The notes under the pieces are model-generated. The model did not search any database and was not told the DNA's origin. It was given only the letters and a program-made list of their open reading frames with translations. A DNA stretch of 24,118 nucleotides from Bacillota bacterium (GTDB lineage Bacteria > Bacillota > Clostridia > Lachnospirales > Cellulosilyticaceae): positions 1 to 24,118 of the forward strand of contig JAEZJJ010000109.1 of NCBI GenBank assembly GCA_023436395.1. Direction: 5' to 3'. The number at the start of each line of letters is the position of its first letter. The stretch's first letter is position 1. This document shows, in pieces, positions 16,121 through 22,664 of this stretch. A program made the translations under genes and the position numbers.

Positions 16121-16155
16121 ACAACAAAAAAGACTCGTCATGTTTCGACAAGTCT
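16121..16155 (-). terminator. Terminator of the anchored-protein gene
   Basis: On the minus strand AGACTTGTC pairs with GACGAGTCT (one mismatch) around a short loop and is followed by TTTTTTGTTGT. It stands ten bases after the stop of the 268-aa gene. Confidence 0.78.
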
Positions 16156-16164
16156 ACCTGTATA

Positions 16165-16971
16165 TTAATTAATGTTAGAATCCTTTAATTGAACAGAAAA
16201 TTTGTATGGAGTTCCTAAATGTTCATAACTATACCCAACTATTCCAGTATAAGGAATAAAGGATGTAAGTAATTCTCCTGAATTAGTCACTTCATGAATT
16301 GTATATAAAGAAGAGTCAATAAAGGAATCATCTTTTTTTACTTTATTTTCATGAATTTTCTCGACGTAATTAGAATATTGATAGTCAAACATTACTAATG
16401 ACTCAATATCTCCCATTTTTTGTTTATTGTATAAAGGAATTTCGAACATTGTCTGTAAATCTGTTAAATCATTATATTCAGCACGTACGCCTTTCTTATA
16501 TGACTCTAATATAGAATTAAATCCTTTTCCTCTTACTTCGATTACTTTATTTCCTACTATCAAATAACCATATCTACACTTATTTGCATCTTCATATTCA
16601 TCTGGCAAGGCTGTTGGATCACCTTCGAGCACATATAATTTAGAATCATTGTATTGGTATTCATCAATTACAGTACATTTTACTTCATCCTTTAAATCAG
16701 TTAGCTCATTATTATCATTTAAATATTCAATTTTTCTAGTGTATATCCAGTAGTTTCCTTTCTTTAATGGAAAATATTCATCTACTGGAAAATCCTCCAA
16801 ATCTATATTTGGTATGTATACATATTCTTTAGTTTTATCCATTTGTGATATTATTACTGGTATAATTCCACCAATAACTACTGGAACAATAATTGATGTA
16901 CAAATCCATTTTATTAATTCTTTTTTCTTTTTACTTTGCGCTGTTTGTGCTCTTGATTGCTGCCTTGACAT
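16165..16971 (-). CDS. Membrane-anchored extracellular protein, unknown function
   Basis: The 268-residue protein has a basic N-terminus (about 1-19, SKKKKELIK), one transmembrane helix (about 21-43, ICTSIIVPVVIGGIIPVI) and a beta-rich exterior domain. The stretch YFPLKKGNYWIYTR resembles a motif found in exported Firmicutes proteins in which a PLKxGNxWxY strand opens a beta-sandwich. I cannot assign a function. ATG 16971 is preceded by GAGGGT. It has its own terminator and is followed by the YHYH gene, which has an almost identical one. Confidence 0.6.
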   Translation of the reverse strand: MSRQQSRAQTAQSKKKKELIKWICTSIIVPVVIGGIIPVIISQMDKTKEYVYIPNIDLEDFPVDEYFPLKKGNYWIYTRKIEYLNDNNELTDLKDEVKCTVIDEYQYNDSKLYVLEGDPTALPDEYEDANKCRYGYLIVGNKVIEVRGKGFNSILESYKKGVRAEYNDLTDLQTMFEIPLYNKQKMGDIESLVMFDYQYSNYVEKIHENKVKKDDSFIDSSLYTIHEVTNSGELLTSFIPYTGIVGYSYEHLGTPYKFSVQLKDSNIN

Positions 16972-17090
16972 TTTATAGTACCCTCACTTTTTTTTATATT
17001 CTATATAATATATCATGCTTTATTATTTTTTTCCAGTCATCTAAGTATCATCAATATACCTTATTAACATTTAATACGTATCTCACACAA

Positions 17091-17201
17091 TTACAATATC
17101 ATCCCACTTAACATCTCAGATTTTATTTCTCCCTTTTCATCCAATAATCTTTTAAATCCTCTCATTTCCACGGTAAGTAAATTCTTAGCTTTAACTAACA
17201 T
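17091..17201 (-). CDS. Possible 36-aa ORF
   Basis: A short frame from ATG 17201 to TAA 17091 encodes a hydrophilic helix-like peptide (LVKAKNLLTVEMRGFKRLLD). AAGGA lies ten bases before the ATG. It is downstream of the ParM terminator, so it would need transcription of its own. Sense-like codons extend a little upstream without a start, so it could also be the tail of an eroded gene. Confidence 0.25.
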   Translation of the reverse strand: MLVKAKNLLTVEMRGFKRLLDEKGEIKSEMLSGMIL

Positions 17202-17238
17202 ATTTTCTATATCCTTGTTAATGTGTAATATATATTAA

Positions 17239-17268
17239 AAGCACCTAATCTGAATCAATTAAGTGCTT
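17239..17268 (-). terminator. Terminator of the ParM operon
   Basis: AAGCACCTAAT (17239-17249) and ATTAAGTGCTT (17258-17268) pair with a single mismatch around an 8-base loop. On the minus strand the stem is followed by TTAATATAT, 12 bases after the ParM stop codon. Confidence 0.7.
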
Positions 17269-17279
17269 GTTCCTACATG

Positions 17280-18206
17280 TTAATTTATTAAGTACCCCAT
17301 ACAATTACTGTACCACCGCAATTCCTTCTCTACTTCTATATTATTCCTAAACTTACCACCAATAGCTTTTGAAAATTTCTCACTTCCCCCACCTACAAAT
17401 ACCTTGTCATGCAATACCGTCTTACCAAACTTATTCTCAATATCTTTCATTATATCCCTACACACATGAATCGTATCAACTAAATGTTCCTCTAAATTAA
17501 AATCACCTTTTTCTGTTCTAATAATTGGCTTATTACTATTAAATTTCTTATCAATTTGCTCAATAGTAACCTCTACCCCCTCAGCTGCTATCTTTTCTTG
17601 AAGTACCTTATAAATATCATAGAGTGCAATATTAACTGTTCCATAATTACTGATTCTAAATTTGCCATCCCACTCAATTAAAATAACATCTGTTGTTTTC
17701 ATACCTATATCAATAATAAGTGTAGTATTATCTTTATCAATATACTTACTCAAAGGCCTAATTGAAGCATAACCTTCTGCCATTACCTTTACATCTACTA
17801 TATTTACTGATATGTCTTTTCCATTAACCACACCATCAATAGTACCAAGTCCTCTAAGTCTCTGAGCAAACTCTTCCTTTTTAGCCTTGTAGATACTAAT
17901 AGGAAGTCCTACTCCCAAATTAATATAATGATTGCCTGCTCCATACACTGCATTTACTGACCATAGTATTTGATGCTCTATGTATTCCCTATTTGTTTTA
18001 TCTACATTAGTTAAAGTGGTCTGCCCTACTCCAAGTGCTAACTTGGTTCCCCTGCATTCAATAATATCACCACTCATCAGTGCTGTGTCAGTTGAATATA
18101 CGCTGTAGGTATATGCATTTATGATATTACCATCTGCTCCCATTCCTGCTACACAAATTGTACTATTTCCGAGATCAATCCCTATATTTTTTACGTTCTT
18201 TGCCAT
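17280..18206 (-). CDS. ParM-like actin ATPase (plasmid/phage DNA segregation)
   Basis: A 308-residue actin-fold protein with phosphate-1 motif GIDLGNSTICV (9-19), phosphate-2 motif IIDIGMKTTDV (164-174) and adenosine motif VFVGGGSEKF (269-278). Length and motif spacing fit ParM/StbA-type filament proteins, which push sister DNA molecules apart when bound by an adaptor at the centromere, and not MreB or DnaK. AAGGAGCGG precedes the ATG. It is the last gene of a four-gene operon that contains a ribbon-helix-helix protein suited to be the adaptor, and a terminator follows. Such genes imply an extrachromosomal phase for the replicon that carries them. Confidence 0.85.
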   Translation of the reverse strand: MAKNVKNIGIDLGNSTICVAGMGADGNIINAYTYSVYSTDTALMSGDIIECRGTKLALGVGQTTLTNVDKTNREYIEHQILWSVNAVYGAGNHYINLGVGLPISIYKAKKEEFAQRLRGLGTIDGVVNGKDISVNIVDVKVMAEGYASIRPLSKYIDKDNTTLIIDIGMKTTDVILIEWDGKFRISNYGTVNIALYDIYKVLQEKIAAEGVEVTIEQIDKKFNSNKPIIRTEKGDFNLEEHLVDTIHVCRDIMKDIENKFGKTVLHDKVFVGGGSEKFSKAIGGKFRNNIEVEKELRWYSNCMGYLIN

Positions 18207-18221
18207 GTTGTCCGCTCCTTG

Positions 18222-18443
18222 TTATTCCGAGTAATCATAAATTAGTGTTGTCATGTTGTTCTTAAATATTTTATAGATATTAGCTCTACCTTTTTCTTTT
18301 ATATTAATTTGCCAAAAGGTATTGTATTCACTACCATAGGCTGTTGTTTTATAATCAATTTCAAAACTAAAATTGTCTACCTCATTAAGTGTGCATGTAT
18401 GAATAAATGAATAGATAATCTGCTTAATCCTGTTGTCAATCAT
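18222..18443 (-). CDS. Unknown 73-aa protein in the ParM operon
   Basis: A small acidic protein (IDNRIKQIIYSFIHTC near the start, then NFSFEIDYKTTAYG and FWQINIKEKG) with mixed helix and strand and no membrane segment. I do not recognise it. It is read from ATG 18443 with AGGAG six bases upstream; the preceding gene ends at 18453, only nine bases before, and ParM begins 15 bp after it. Its position between adaptor and filament genes suggests a partition-accessory role, which is inference only. Confidence 0.6.
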   Translation of the reverse strand: MIDNRIKQIIYSFIHTCTLNEVDNFSFEIDYKTTAYGSEYNTFWQINIKEKGRANIYKIFKNNMTTLIYDYSE

Positions 18444-18452
18444 AGTTTTCTC

Positions 18453-18743
18453 CTAAAATTCTTCTATTTCATCATATTGGTTATTATTGGTGTAAATTGG
18501 TGCATTTTGATGTACTGGTGCTTCTATTTGAGTATGACTTGAAGCCTCATTGGTGCTATTTGGTGTGGATAAAATGTCTTTTTGCATCACTATACCATCA
18601 CCTTGACTCAATATGTAAAAATCTAATGCCTTATTGATTTCACCATTTAATGTTCTATAGTTGTTCTTTGCTAATTGCTCTAGTTGTGCTTTTAACTGCT
18701 GACTTATAGATATACTAATTCTCTTTTGTTGCAACTTTCTCAC
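18453..18743 (-). CDS. Ribbon-helix-helix protein, likely ParR-type adaptor
   Basis: The 96-residue protein has an N-terminal ribbon-helix-helix domain (about 6-45): strand KRISISIS, helix QQLKAQLEQLAKN, turn NYRT and helix LNGEINKALDFYI. Arc/ParR-like proteins of this form bind operator or centromere repeats as dimers. The rest is flexible and ends in an acidic tail with aromatic residues (NNNQYDEIEEF), the sort of tail that binds ParM filament ends in known ParR proteins. It starts with GTG, overlapping the TGA of the upstream gene by four bases. ParR is my best guess; a simple repressor is the alternative. Confidence 0.7.
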   Translation of the reverse strand: MRKLQQKRISISISQQLKAQLEQLAKNNYRTLNGEINKALDFYILSQGDGIVMQKDILSTPNSTNEASSHTQIEAPVHQNAPIYTNNNQYDEIEEF

Positions 18744-19249
18744 CCCCTAAATGCTAGTTGTGTAATGCCCTGCCATTCTGAGGGGACTTCTATAAGTTTA
18801 AGTTGGAGTTGTTGTAATTTTTCCTTGAACTGAGGTACATATTTTATAACACGCTCAATGGATTCTCTTGACCAATCTGTAAAATCTCTGCCATCAATGA
18901 TGATACGCTTTTGCTTAGTTGGTTCTTGAAGTTCAGTTACTTCTTCCTCTTGAGTTTCTTCTACTTGCTCTACAGGTACCACAACACGTAATGTTCGCTT
19001 ATAAAAGTTTTCAATTTCAGATACTACATATTCTTTAGCAATAAGGGATCTAATAATATCACTTGCTCTTTTAGATGTTACATTTAGAAGGTCAGCAAAA
19101 TATCTGTTAGATGCATAACAACCTTTGCCTTTATCAAGTCCTTTAATGATTGCTAAAACAAATTTTTCTTGAAGTGAAAGGTTTTTGTCTCTAAGAATTT
19201 CAATATCAATCCATATTCCCTCTAAGTTGTTTGATGTAGTATCTTGCAT
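18740..19249 (-). CDS. Winged-helix replication or regulatory protein
   Basis: A 169-residue protein with an N-terminal winged helix (about 10-75): IWIDIEILRDKNLSLQEKFV, YASNRYFADLLNVTSKRASD and IIRSLIAKEYVV. This resembles the helix-turn-helix domain of phage and plasmid replication initiators and replisome organisers. An acidic linker (EETQEEEVTELQEP) leads to a C-terminal region of ~70 residues (FTDWSRESIERVIKY) with no clear match. It opens the operon with RHH, 73-aa and ParM genes, behind a strong promoter with operator-like repeats. ATG 19249 has GGAGG eight bases upstream. Replication start or autorepression are both possible. Confidence 0.6.
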   Translation of the reverse strand: MQDTTSNNLEGIWIDIEILRDKNLSLQEKFVLAIIKGLDKGKGCYASNRYFADLLNVTSKRASDIIRSLIAKEYVVSEIENFYKRTLRVVVPVEQVEETQEEEVTELQEPTKQKRIIIDGRDFTDWSRESIERVIKYVPQFKEKLQQLQLKLIEVPSEWQGITQLAFRG

Positions 19250-19274
19250 AGTTGTGCCCTCCGTCGGTGTGATT

Positions 19275-19328
19275 TAGTGATATCTTAGTGATATCTTTTA
19301 TACAAGTATACCCTAAGTGATATCACTT
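19275..19328. promoter_or_regulatory. Operator/iteron cluster of the partition operon
   Basis: Two exact tandem 11-mers TAGTGATATCT (19275-19296) are followed by a perfect 14-bp palindrome AAGTGATATCACTT (19315-19328) sharing the core GTGATATC. The palindrome sits between the -35 and -10 boxes and the 11-mers after the start of transcription, so binding there would block the promoter. The cluster could double as a centromere. Confidence 0.75.
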
Positions 19329-19333
19329 GTAAA
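19305..19333 (-). promoter_or_regulatory. Promoter of the winged-helix/RHH/ParM operon
   Basis: On the minus strand TTTACA (19328-19333) and TATACT (19305-19310) are separated by exactly 17 bases, and the spacer holds the palindromic operator. The ribosome binding site and start codon of the winged-helix gene follow about 45 bases after the -10 box. Confidence 0.7.
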
Positions 19334-19358
19334 GTATTATTTGGTAGAAAATTGTAAA

Positions 19359-19387
19359 ATGACATCATATAGTATATATGATATAAT
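19359..19387 (+). promoter_or_regulatory. Promoter of the 53-aa RHH gene
   Basis: ATGACA (19359-19364), 17 bases, then TATAAT (19382-19387), about 30 bases before the start codon on the plus strand. Confidence 0.6.
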
Positions 19388-19419
19388 AGATTTAATTTTG
19401 ATAAGGAGTGAACTGTGGT

Positions 19420-19581
19420 ATGGCAATCAATAAAGATATTAATACTCGTATAGCTTTAACACTGCCTATTGAGGTTAAAAATAAACTTGATAAACTAGCT
19501 AAATCAGATAATAGGACAACCAGTAACTATATTCAAAACATATTAATCAAACATATTGAGCAGATTGAAAATGGCAATTAA
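19420..19581 (+). CDS. Small ribbon-helix-helix protein (53 aa)
   Basis: A 53-residue protein read from ATG 19420 behind AAGGAG. It is a nearly pure ribbon-helix-helix fold: strand TRIALTLPIEV, helix KNKLDKLAKSDN and helix TTSNYIQNILIKHIEQ. Proteins of this size and fold are DNA-binding repressors such as Arc or CopG. It is divergent from the winged-helix/ParM operon, with the operator cluster between the two promoters, so it may control one or both. It differs in sequence from the RHH protein of that operon. CopG-like copy-number control is possible on a plasmid-like replicon. Confidence 0.72.
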   Translation: MAINKDINTRIALTLPIEVKNKLDKLAKSDNRTTSNYIQNILIKHIEQIENGN

Positions 19582-19590
19582 CTCTTACAA

Positions 19591-19628
19591 GTTGGTTGCT
19601 TTTTTATTGCAGCAATTATCAAACCAAC
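19591..19628 (+). terminator. Hairpin after the 53-aa RHH gene
   Basis: GTTGGTT (19591-19597) and AACCAAC (19622-19628) enclose a smaller TTGC/GCAA stem. It begins ten bases after the stop codon. No T-run follows immediately, so it may slow or protect rather than stop transcripts. Confidence 0.45.
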
Positions 19629-19850
19629 CCCTTAATCACTTTTATTGTTATTATCAATAATATTATAAGAGTTATTATAGATATATTATTTATCCCTGCG
19701 CTCAGGTAACCCCCACCCTCTTCTCATATATGCCCCTATAGAAAGATGTGGTATACCCTAGATGAAATCTTATAGGTAGAGGTATCAAATTATAGGGCGG
19801 CTAGAATAATATGTATAGGTATGTGGATATTACTGTGAATAAAAAATCTC
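19629..19850. other. Non-coding stretch next to the IS256 left end
   Basis: No gene was supported. It contains an AT-rich part and, at about 19694-19740, an isolated GC-rich block (C-rich on the plus strand). With the IS removed, this stretch would join the terminator of the phage lysis operon to the RHH gene. Confidence 0.4.
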
Positions 19851-19871
19851 CAAAATTAAAAGGCACCAAAC
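19851..19871 (-). terminator. Left half of an intrinsic terminator split by IS256
   Basis: AGGCACCA (19861-19868) is one stem arm, with TTTTAATTTT on the minus strand right after it (19851-19860). Its partner arm TGGTGCCT is 1.6 kb away at 21485-21492, on the other side of the insertion. Confidence 0.75.
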
Positions 19872-20033
19872 GAGAGCGTAAAATTTCTTGTGTCCAAGAA
19901 AGCAATTCTTCCTTTGACGTGAATAAAATATGTATATTTGATTTAACTATATAGAGTATTTACATTTTATGGTTATTGTATTCATGTGTTTAGATTTTTT
20001 TACATTATAAGTAGGCTTCTATAACAGTATTTT

Positions 20034-20050
20034 TGTGGGCTCTGCCCACA
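20034..20050. other. GC-rich mini-hairpin inside IS256
   Basis: TGTGGGC (20034-20040) and GCCCACA (20044-20050) form a perfect 7-bp stem with loop TCT, unusual in this AT-rich setting. No T-run follows on either strand as expected for a terminator. Confidence 0.5.
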
Positions 20051-20103
20051 CCCGACCTCAGGAATAATTTAATAACCCTTTGACCATACTTATAGATGCC
20101 GAA

Positions 20104-20154
20104 GGAATAAAAAGGCTTGCCGGTAGTTGAAATCATTAGTATTTCATTACCGGC
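20104..20154 (-). terminator. Terminator of the IS256 transposase gene
   Basis: GCCGGTA (20119-20125) pairs with TACCGGC (20148-20154), with an inner GAAAT/ATTTC stem. On the minus strand the stem is followed by AAGCCTTTTTATT, 15 bases after the transposase stop codon. Confidence 0.72.
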
Positions 20155-20168
20155 TTTCCCTTGTCTAA

Positions 20169-21383
20169 TTATAAATATTGATTTAACCTTTCGTCATATA
20201 AAATACTAAGTTGGCTCAATACCAAATCCCAATTTCTATAGCGTTGAGACCATTTCTTGATGACATTTTGTGATGAAAGATAAAGCATTTTTTCTAGAGA
20301 CGTATCATTTGGAAATGAACTTTTTGTCTTTGTTACCTTGCGGAATTGTCTATTGAGGCCTTCAATGATATTTGTTGTATACATAATCCTTCTAATGTCT
20401 TCAGTAAACCGAAAGAACGGGCGAACCACCTCCCAATTCATCTCCCAACTACTTATAGCATAAGGATATTTTGTACCCCAAACTTCTTTTAATGTTTCTA
20501 ATTCAGCTAAAGCAATCTCTTCTGTTGGGGCTTTATAAACAGCTTTAAAGTCTGAAGAAAACTTCTTCAAATCCTTATAGGATACATACTTAAAAGAGTT
20601 TCGTAGCATGTGAATGATACAACGTTGTACTTCAGCTTTAGGATATACAGCATTAATTGCTTCCTTAAAACCAGTAAGCCCATCAACGCAGAAGAACAAT
20701 ACATCTTGAACACCTCGATTTTTAAGATCATTTAGCATGCCTAGCCAGAATTTTGAGGATTCATTTGCTCCAATTGTAATGCTTAAAATATCTTTTATGC
20801 CATCTAATGTAACTCCTAATACAACATATGCTGCACGATTAATAATTCGTCCATCTTCTTTAACTTTATAATGAATAGCATCCATAAAAATAAAAGGATA
20901 AACAGGGTTAAGAGGTCTAGATTGCCATTCCTTAATTTCAGGAAGTATTTTATCAGTAATCTTACTTACCATCTCAGCTGAAACTTCAATGCCATAAAGT
21001 TCTTGCAACTGATCATGAATATCCCGTGTACTCATCCCATGTGCATAAAGAGAAATAACTTTTTCCTCGATTCCGGAAACATCTCTTTGATATTTAGGAA
21101 TGATTTGTGGTTCAAACTCTCCATTACGATCTCTAGGAATATCAATAGGAAACTCACCATATTGACTTTTTATTGTTTTAGTAGAATAACCATTCCTTTT
21201 ATTGGGAGTAGCTAAATCATTTTTTTCGTTTTTAGTGTAACCAATAGACGTATCCATCTCAGCCTCTAGTAATTCTTGTAGCATATCTTTGAAACTGTCT
21301 TTAAATAGTGCGTAAATGTCACCCACACTTGTAATGTTATTCTCTGAAATGATTTGTTTTAATTGTTCTTTTGCGATTGCCAT
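20169..21383 (-). CDS. IS256-family (mutator-type) transposase
   Basis: A 404-residue protein that cuts and joins its element ends by DDE chemistry. Signature residues are Asp168 in FMDAIHYKV, Asp234 in FCVDGLTGF and Glu341 in TTNIIEGLNRQFRK; the C-x2-H pair RCIIH (Cys255, His258) of the family is also present. The N-terminal DNA-binding region (about 1-150) includes RNGYSTKT and the GMSTRDI segment. The frame is intact with a normal length, so the element could be active. ATG 21383 has GGAAGGGG about 8-12 bases upstream. Intact ends and a clean target duplication point to a recent insertion. Confidence 0.93.
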   Translation of the reverse strand: MAIAKEQLKQIISENNITSVGDIYALFKDSFKDMLQELLEAEMDTSIGYTKNEKNDLATPNKRNGYSTKTIKSQYGEFPIDIPRDRNGEFEPQIIPKYQRDVSGIEEKVISLYAHGMSTRDIHDQLQELYGIEVSAEMVSKITDKILPEIKEWQSRPLNPVYPFIFMDAIHYKVKEDGRIINRAAYVVLGVTLDGIKDILSITIGANESSKFWLGMLNDLKNRGVQDVLFFCVDGLTGFKEAINAVYPKAEVQRCIIHMLRNSFKYVSYKDLKKFSSDFKAVYKAPTEEIALAELETLKEVWGTKYPYAISSWEMNWEVVRPFFRFTEDIRRIMYTTNIIEGLNRQFRKVTKTKSSFPNDTSLEKMLYLSSQNVIKKWSQRYRNWDLVLSQLSILYDERLNQYL

Positions 21384-21484
21384 AAAAAGGCCCCTTCCTG
21401 GATTGAATTATTCATATCTAATTCTCGCCAAGAAAGGGCTATTTATTTCATAAGACACAAAACTAATTACACTACCCACCAAAC

Positions 21485-21492
21485 TGGTGCCT
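21485..21492 (-). terminator. Right half of the IS256-split terminator
   Basis: TGGTGCCT is the arm that pairs with AGGCACCA at 19861-19868. It lies 18 bases after the stop of the 56-aa membrane protein gene, at the end of the phage lysis operon. Confidence 0.75.
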
Positions 21493-21510
21493 CTATTAAT
21501 AAATGTTCAA

Positions 21511-21681
21511 TTAATCCAGCTTTCTTTTCTGTCTTTTAGGAACTATACAAATTGCAATTAATGTAAAAATCCCAAAAGTTACCCCCATTAACGTCCAAAA
21601 ACGTTGATTTAAATTCTTTTTCTTGGATATTTCATGACATAAGTAAACACACAGTATCCAAAGAATAATACTAATTAGCAT
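21511..21681 (-). CDS. Small two-helix membrane protein (56 aa)
   Basis: A 56-residue protein with two hydrophobic segments (residues ~2-15, LISIILWILCVYLC, and ~32-48, MGVTFGIFTLIAIC) around a basic loop (KKKNLNQR) and with a basic tail (PKRQKRK). GGGGGG is five bases before ATG 21681. It lies at the end of the phage lysis genes, 50 bp after the amidase, and the split terminator follows. Position and shape suit an accessory holin/antiholin-like role; without homology this is inference. Confidence 0.6.
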   Translation of the reverse strand: MLISIILWILCVYLCHEISKKKNLNQRFWTLMGVTFGIFTLIAICIVPKRQKRKLD

Positions 21682-21733
21682 TTTATCCCCCCATCATTAA
21701 AAAGCTTCCTCCCTTTTGTCCGATTATATTGTA

Positions 21734-22393
21734 CTAAATTTTATTATTATTCTCAATTTTTAAATATATTTGTGTTATTTTTTTCATCAGAGATCTTACA
21801 TTTTGTTTGCTATAACTTTCCTTAATCCAAACCTCTGGACTACTAATCACCCCCTTTTCTTGTAACATTTTTACAGCCCACTCAAACTCCTCATCTTTAT
21901 TCATTGCCTTTCTTACATCTTCCTTTAGCCTTTTCCATTCGTCCACACACTTCACATAATACTTAGGGCACTCTTTCCCTGTTACATCATAATGCCTAAT
22001 AATTGCCTGTGTTGGCTCAAGTTTGTACCTCTCACATAAGTCCACCAACAACTCAATCAAAGCCTTATATGCAGAATCTGTATATTTCCCCGTATTATCA
22101 GGATGACATACCTCAATTCCAATGGAATAACTATTTGCCTTACTTGCATGATAAGCCACCTCATTTTCAGGTACACATCTAATGACTACACCATCATTCC
22201 CAATAATATAATGTGATGAGGCATATGTTCCTCTTCCATCTTTTAAGCTGTCAAAGTACTTTGCATTATTTTCTGCTGTACTTCCTGCATTTCCTATCCA
22301 ATGAACTACAATATTTTTAATAGTACCTATCTTTGTTTGTGGTCTACTCCATTTGTTTGGTGTAATTAACATGTCTTTAATTTCAATTGCCAT
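21734..22393 (-). CDS. Phage N-acetylmuramoyl-L-alanine amidase (endolysin)
   Basis: The 219-residue protein cleaves the amide bond between muramic acid and L-alanine in peptidoglycan. An Amidase_2 domain (about 20-150) has zinc ligands His31 in VVHWIGN, His134 in IIRHYDVTGKECP and Cys142. SSHYIIGNDG and YSIGIEVCHPD are also typical. The tail (about 160-219) is short and looks like a cell-wall or tail-binding region, with a possible repeat missing. No signal peptide is present, so release would depend on the holin upstream. The gene starts 16 bp after the holin gene ends. It belongs to the lysis cassette. Confidence 0.9.
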   Translation of the reverse strand: MAIEIKDMLITPNKWSRPQTKIGTIKNIVVHWIGNAGSTAENNAKYFDSLKDGRGTYASSHYIIGNDGVVIRCVPENEVAYHASKANSYSIGIEVCHPDNTGKYTDSAYKALIELLVDLCERYKLEPTQAIIRHYDVTGKECPKYYVKCVDEWKRLKEDVRKAMNKDEEFEWAVKMLQEKGVISSPEVWIKESYSKQNVRSLMKKITQIYLKIENNNKI

Positions 22394-22408
22394 ATTTTAT
22401 ATTTACCT

Positions 22409-22651
22409 TTATCCTTTTATATTTGCTACAATTTGATCTAGTTTTGTATTAATGTCTTTTGCTAAAACTGCATTTGTCTCAAGAAGTGCTTTATTAGTTT
22501 GCGATAACTCTTCTAAATGACTTAATAAGCGTTCTTCTCTTACTCTATTATCTTCTCTATTTTCATTCTGTACTTTTGCTATATAATAACCAAGCACAGT
22601 AACACAAGCAATTGGAAAACCAACTCCTTGTAATAATTCAATAAAATCCAT
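22409..22651 (-). CDS. Holin-like BhlA/UviB family protein
   Basis: An 80-residue protein with one N-terminal membrane helix (residues ~9-28, GVGFPIACVTVLGYYIAKVQ) followed by a long amphipathic coiled coil (NENREDNRVREERLLSHLEE onward). This is the shape of BhlA and UviB, which are encoded next to phage or bacteriocin amidases and permeabilise the membrane. It lies between the tail-fibre and amidase genes with 15-bp gaps. Ribosome binding site: GGAATG before ATG 22651, weak. Whether it acts as a holin or bacteriocin-release protein cannot be told from sequence. Confidence 0.78.
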   Translation of the reverse strand: MDFIELLQGVGFPIACVTVLGYYIAKVQNENREDNRVREERLLSHLEELSQTNKALLETNAVLAKDINTKLDQIVANIKG

Positions 22652-22664
22652 TTAACATTCCTTT

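Larger units (their letters stand above)
19872..21476 (-). mobile_element. IS256-family insertion sequence, complete
   Basis: The 1605-bp element is flanked by the direct repeat CACCAAAC (19864-19871 and 21477-21484), an 8-bp target duplication as expected for IS256. The 23-bp terminal inverted repeats (19872-19894 and 21454-21476) match in about 15 of 23 positions, both starting with G and ending in TTGTGTC. An intact transposase gene lies between. About 275 bp on the transposase 3' side are non-coding, which is longer than I would expect for this family. Confidence 0.82.

Noticed and set aside
19275..19328. Repeats considered as a CRISPR array
   Set aside because: The units are 11 bp, two are directly tandem without spacers, and they overlap a promoter; they fit operators.
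19838..19957. GTG-started 39-codon plus-strand frame (VNKKSPKLKGTKRERK...)
   Set aside because: It crosses the left IS256 junction and the split terminator, and has no ribosome binding site, so it is an artefact of the insertion.
20034..20050. TGTGGGC hairpin as a terminator
   Set aside because: No T-run follows on the plus strand, and on the minus strand it is followed by A-rich sequence; the transposase already has a better terminator at 20104-20154.
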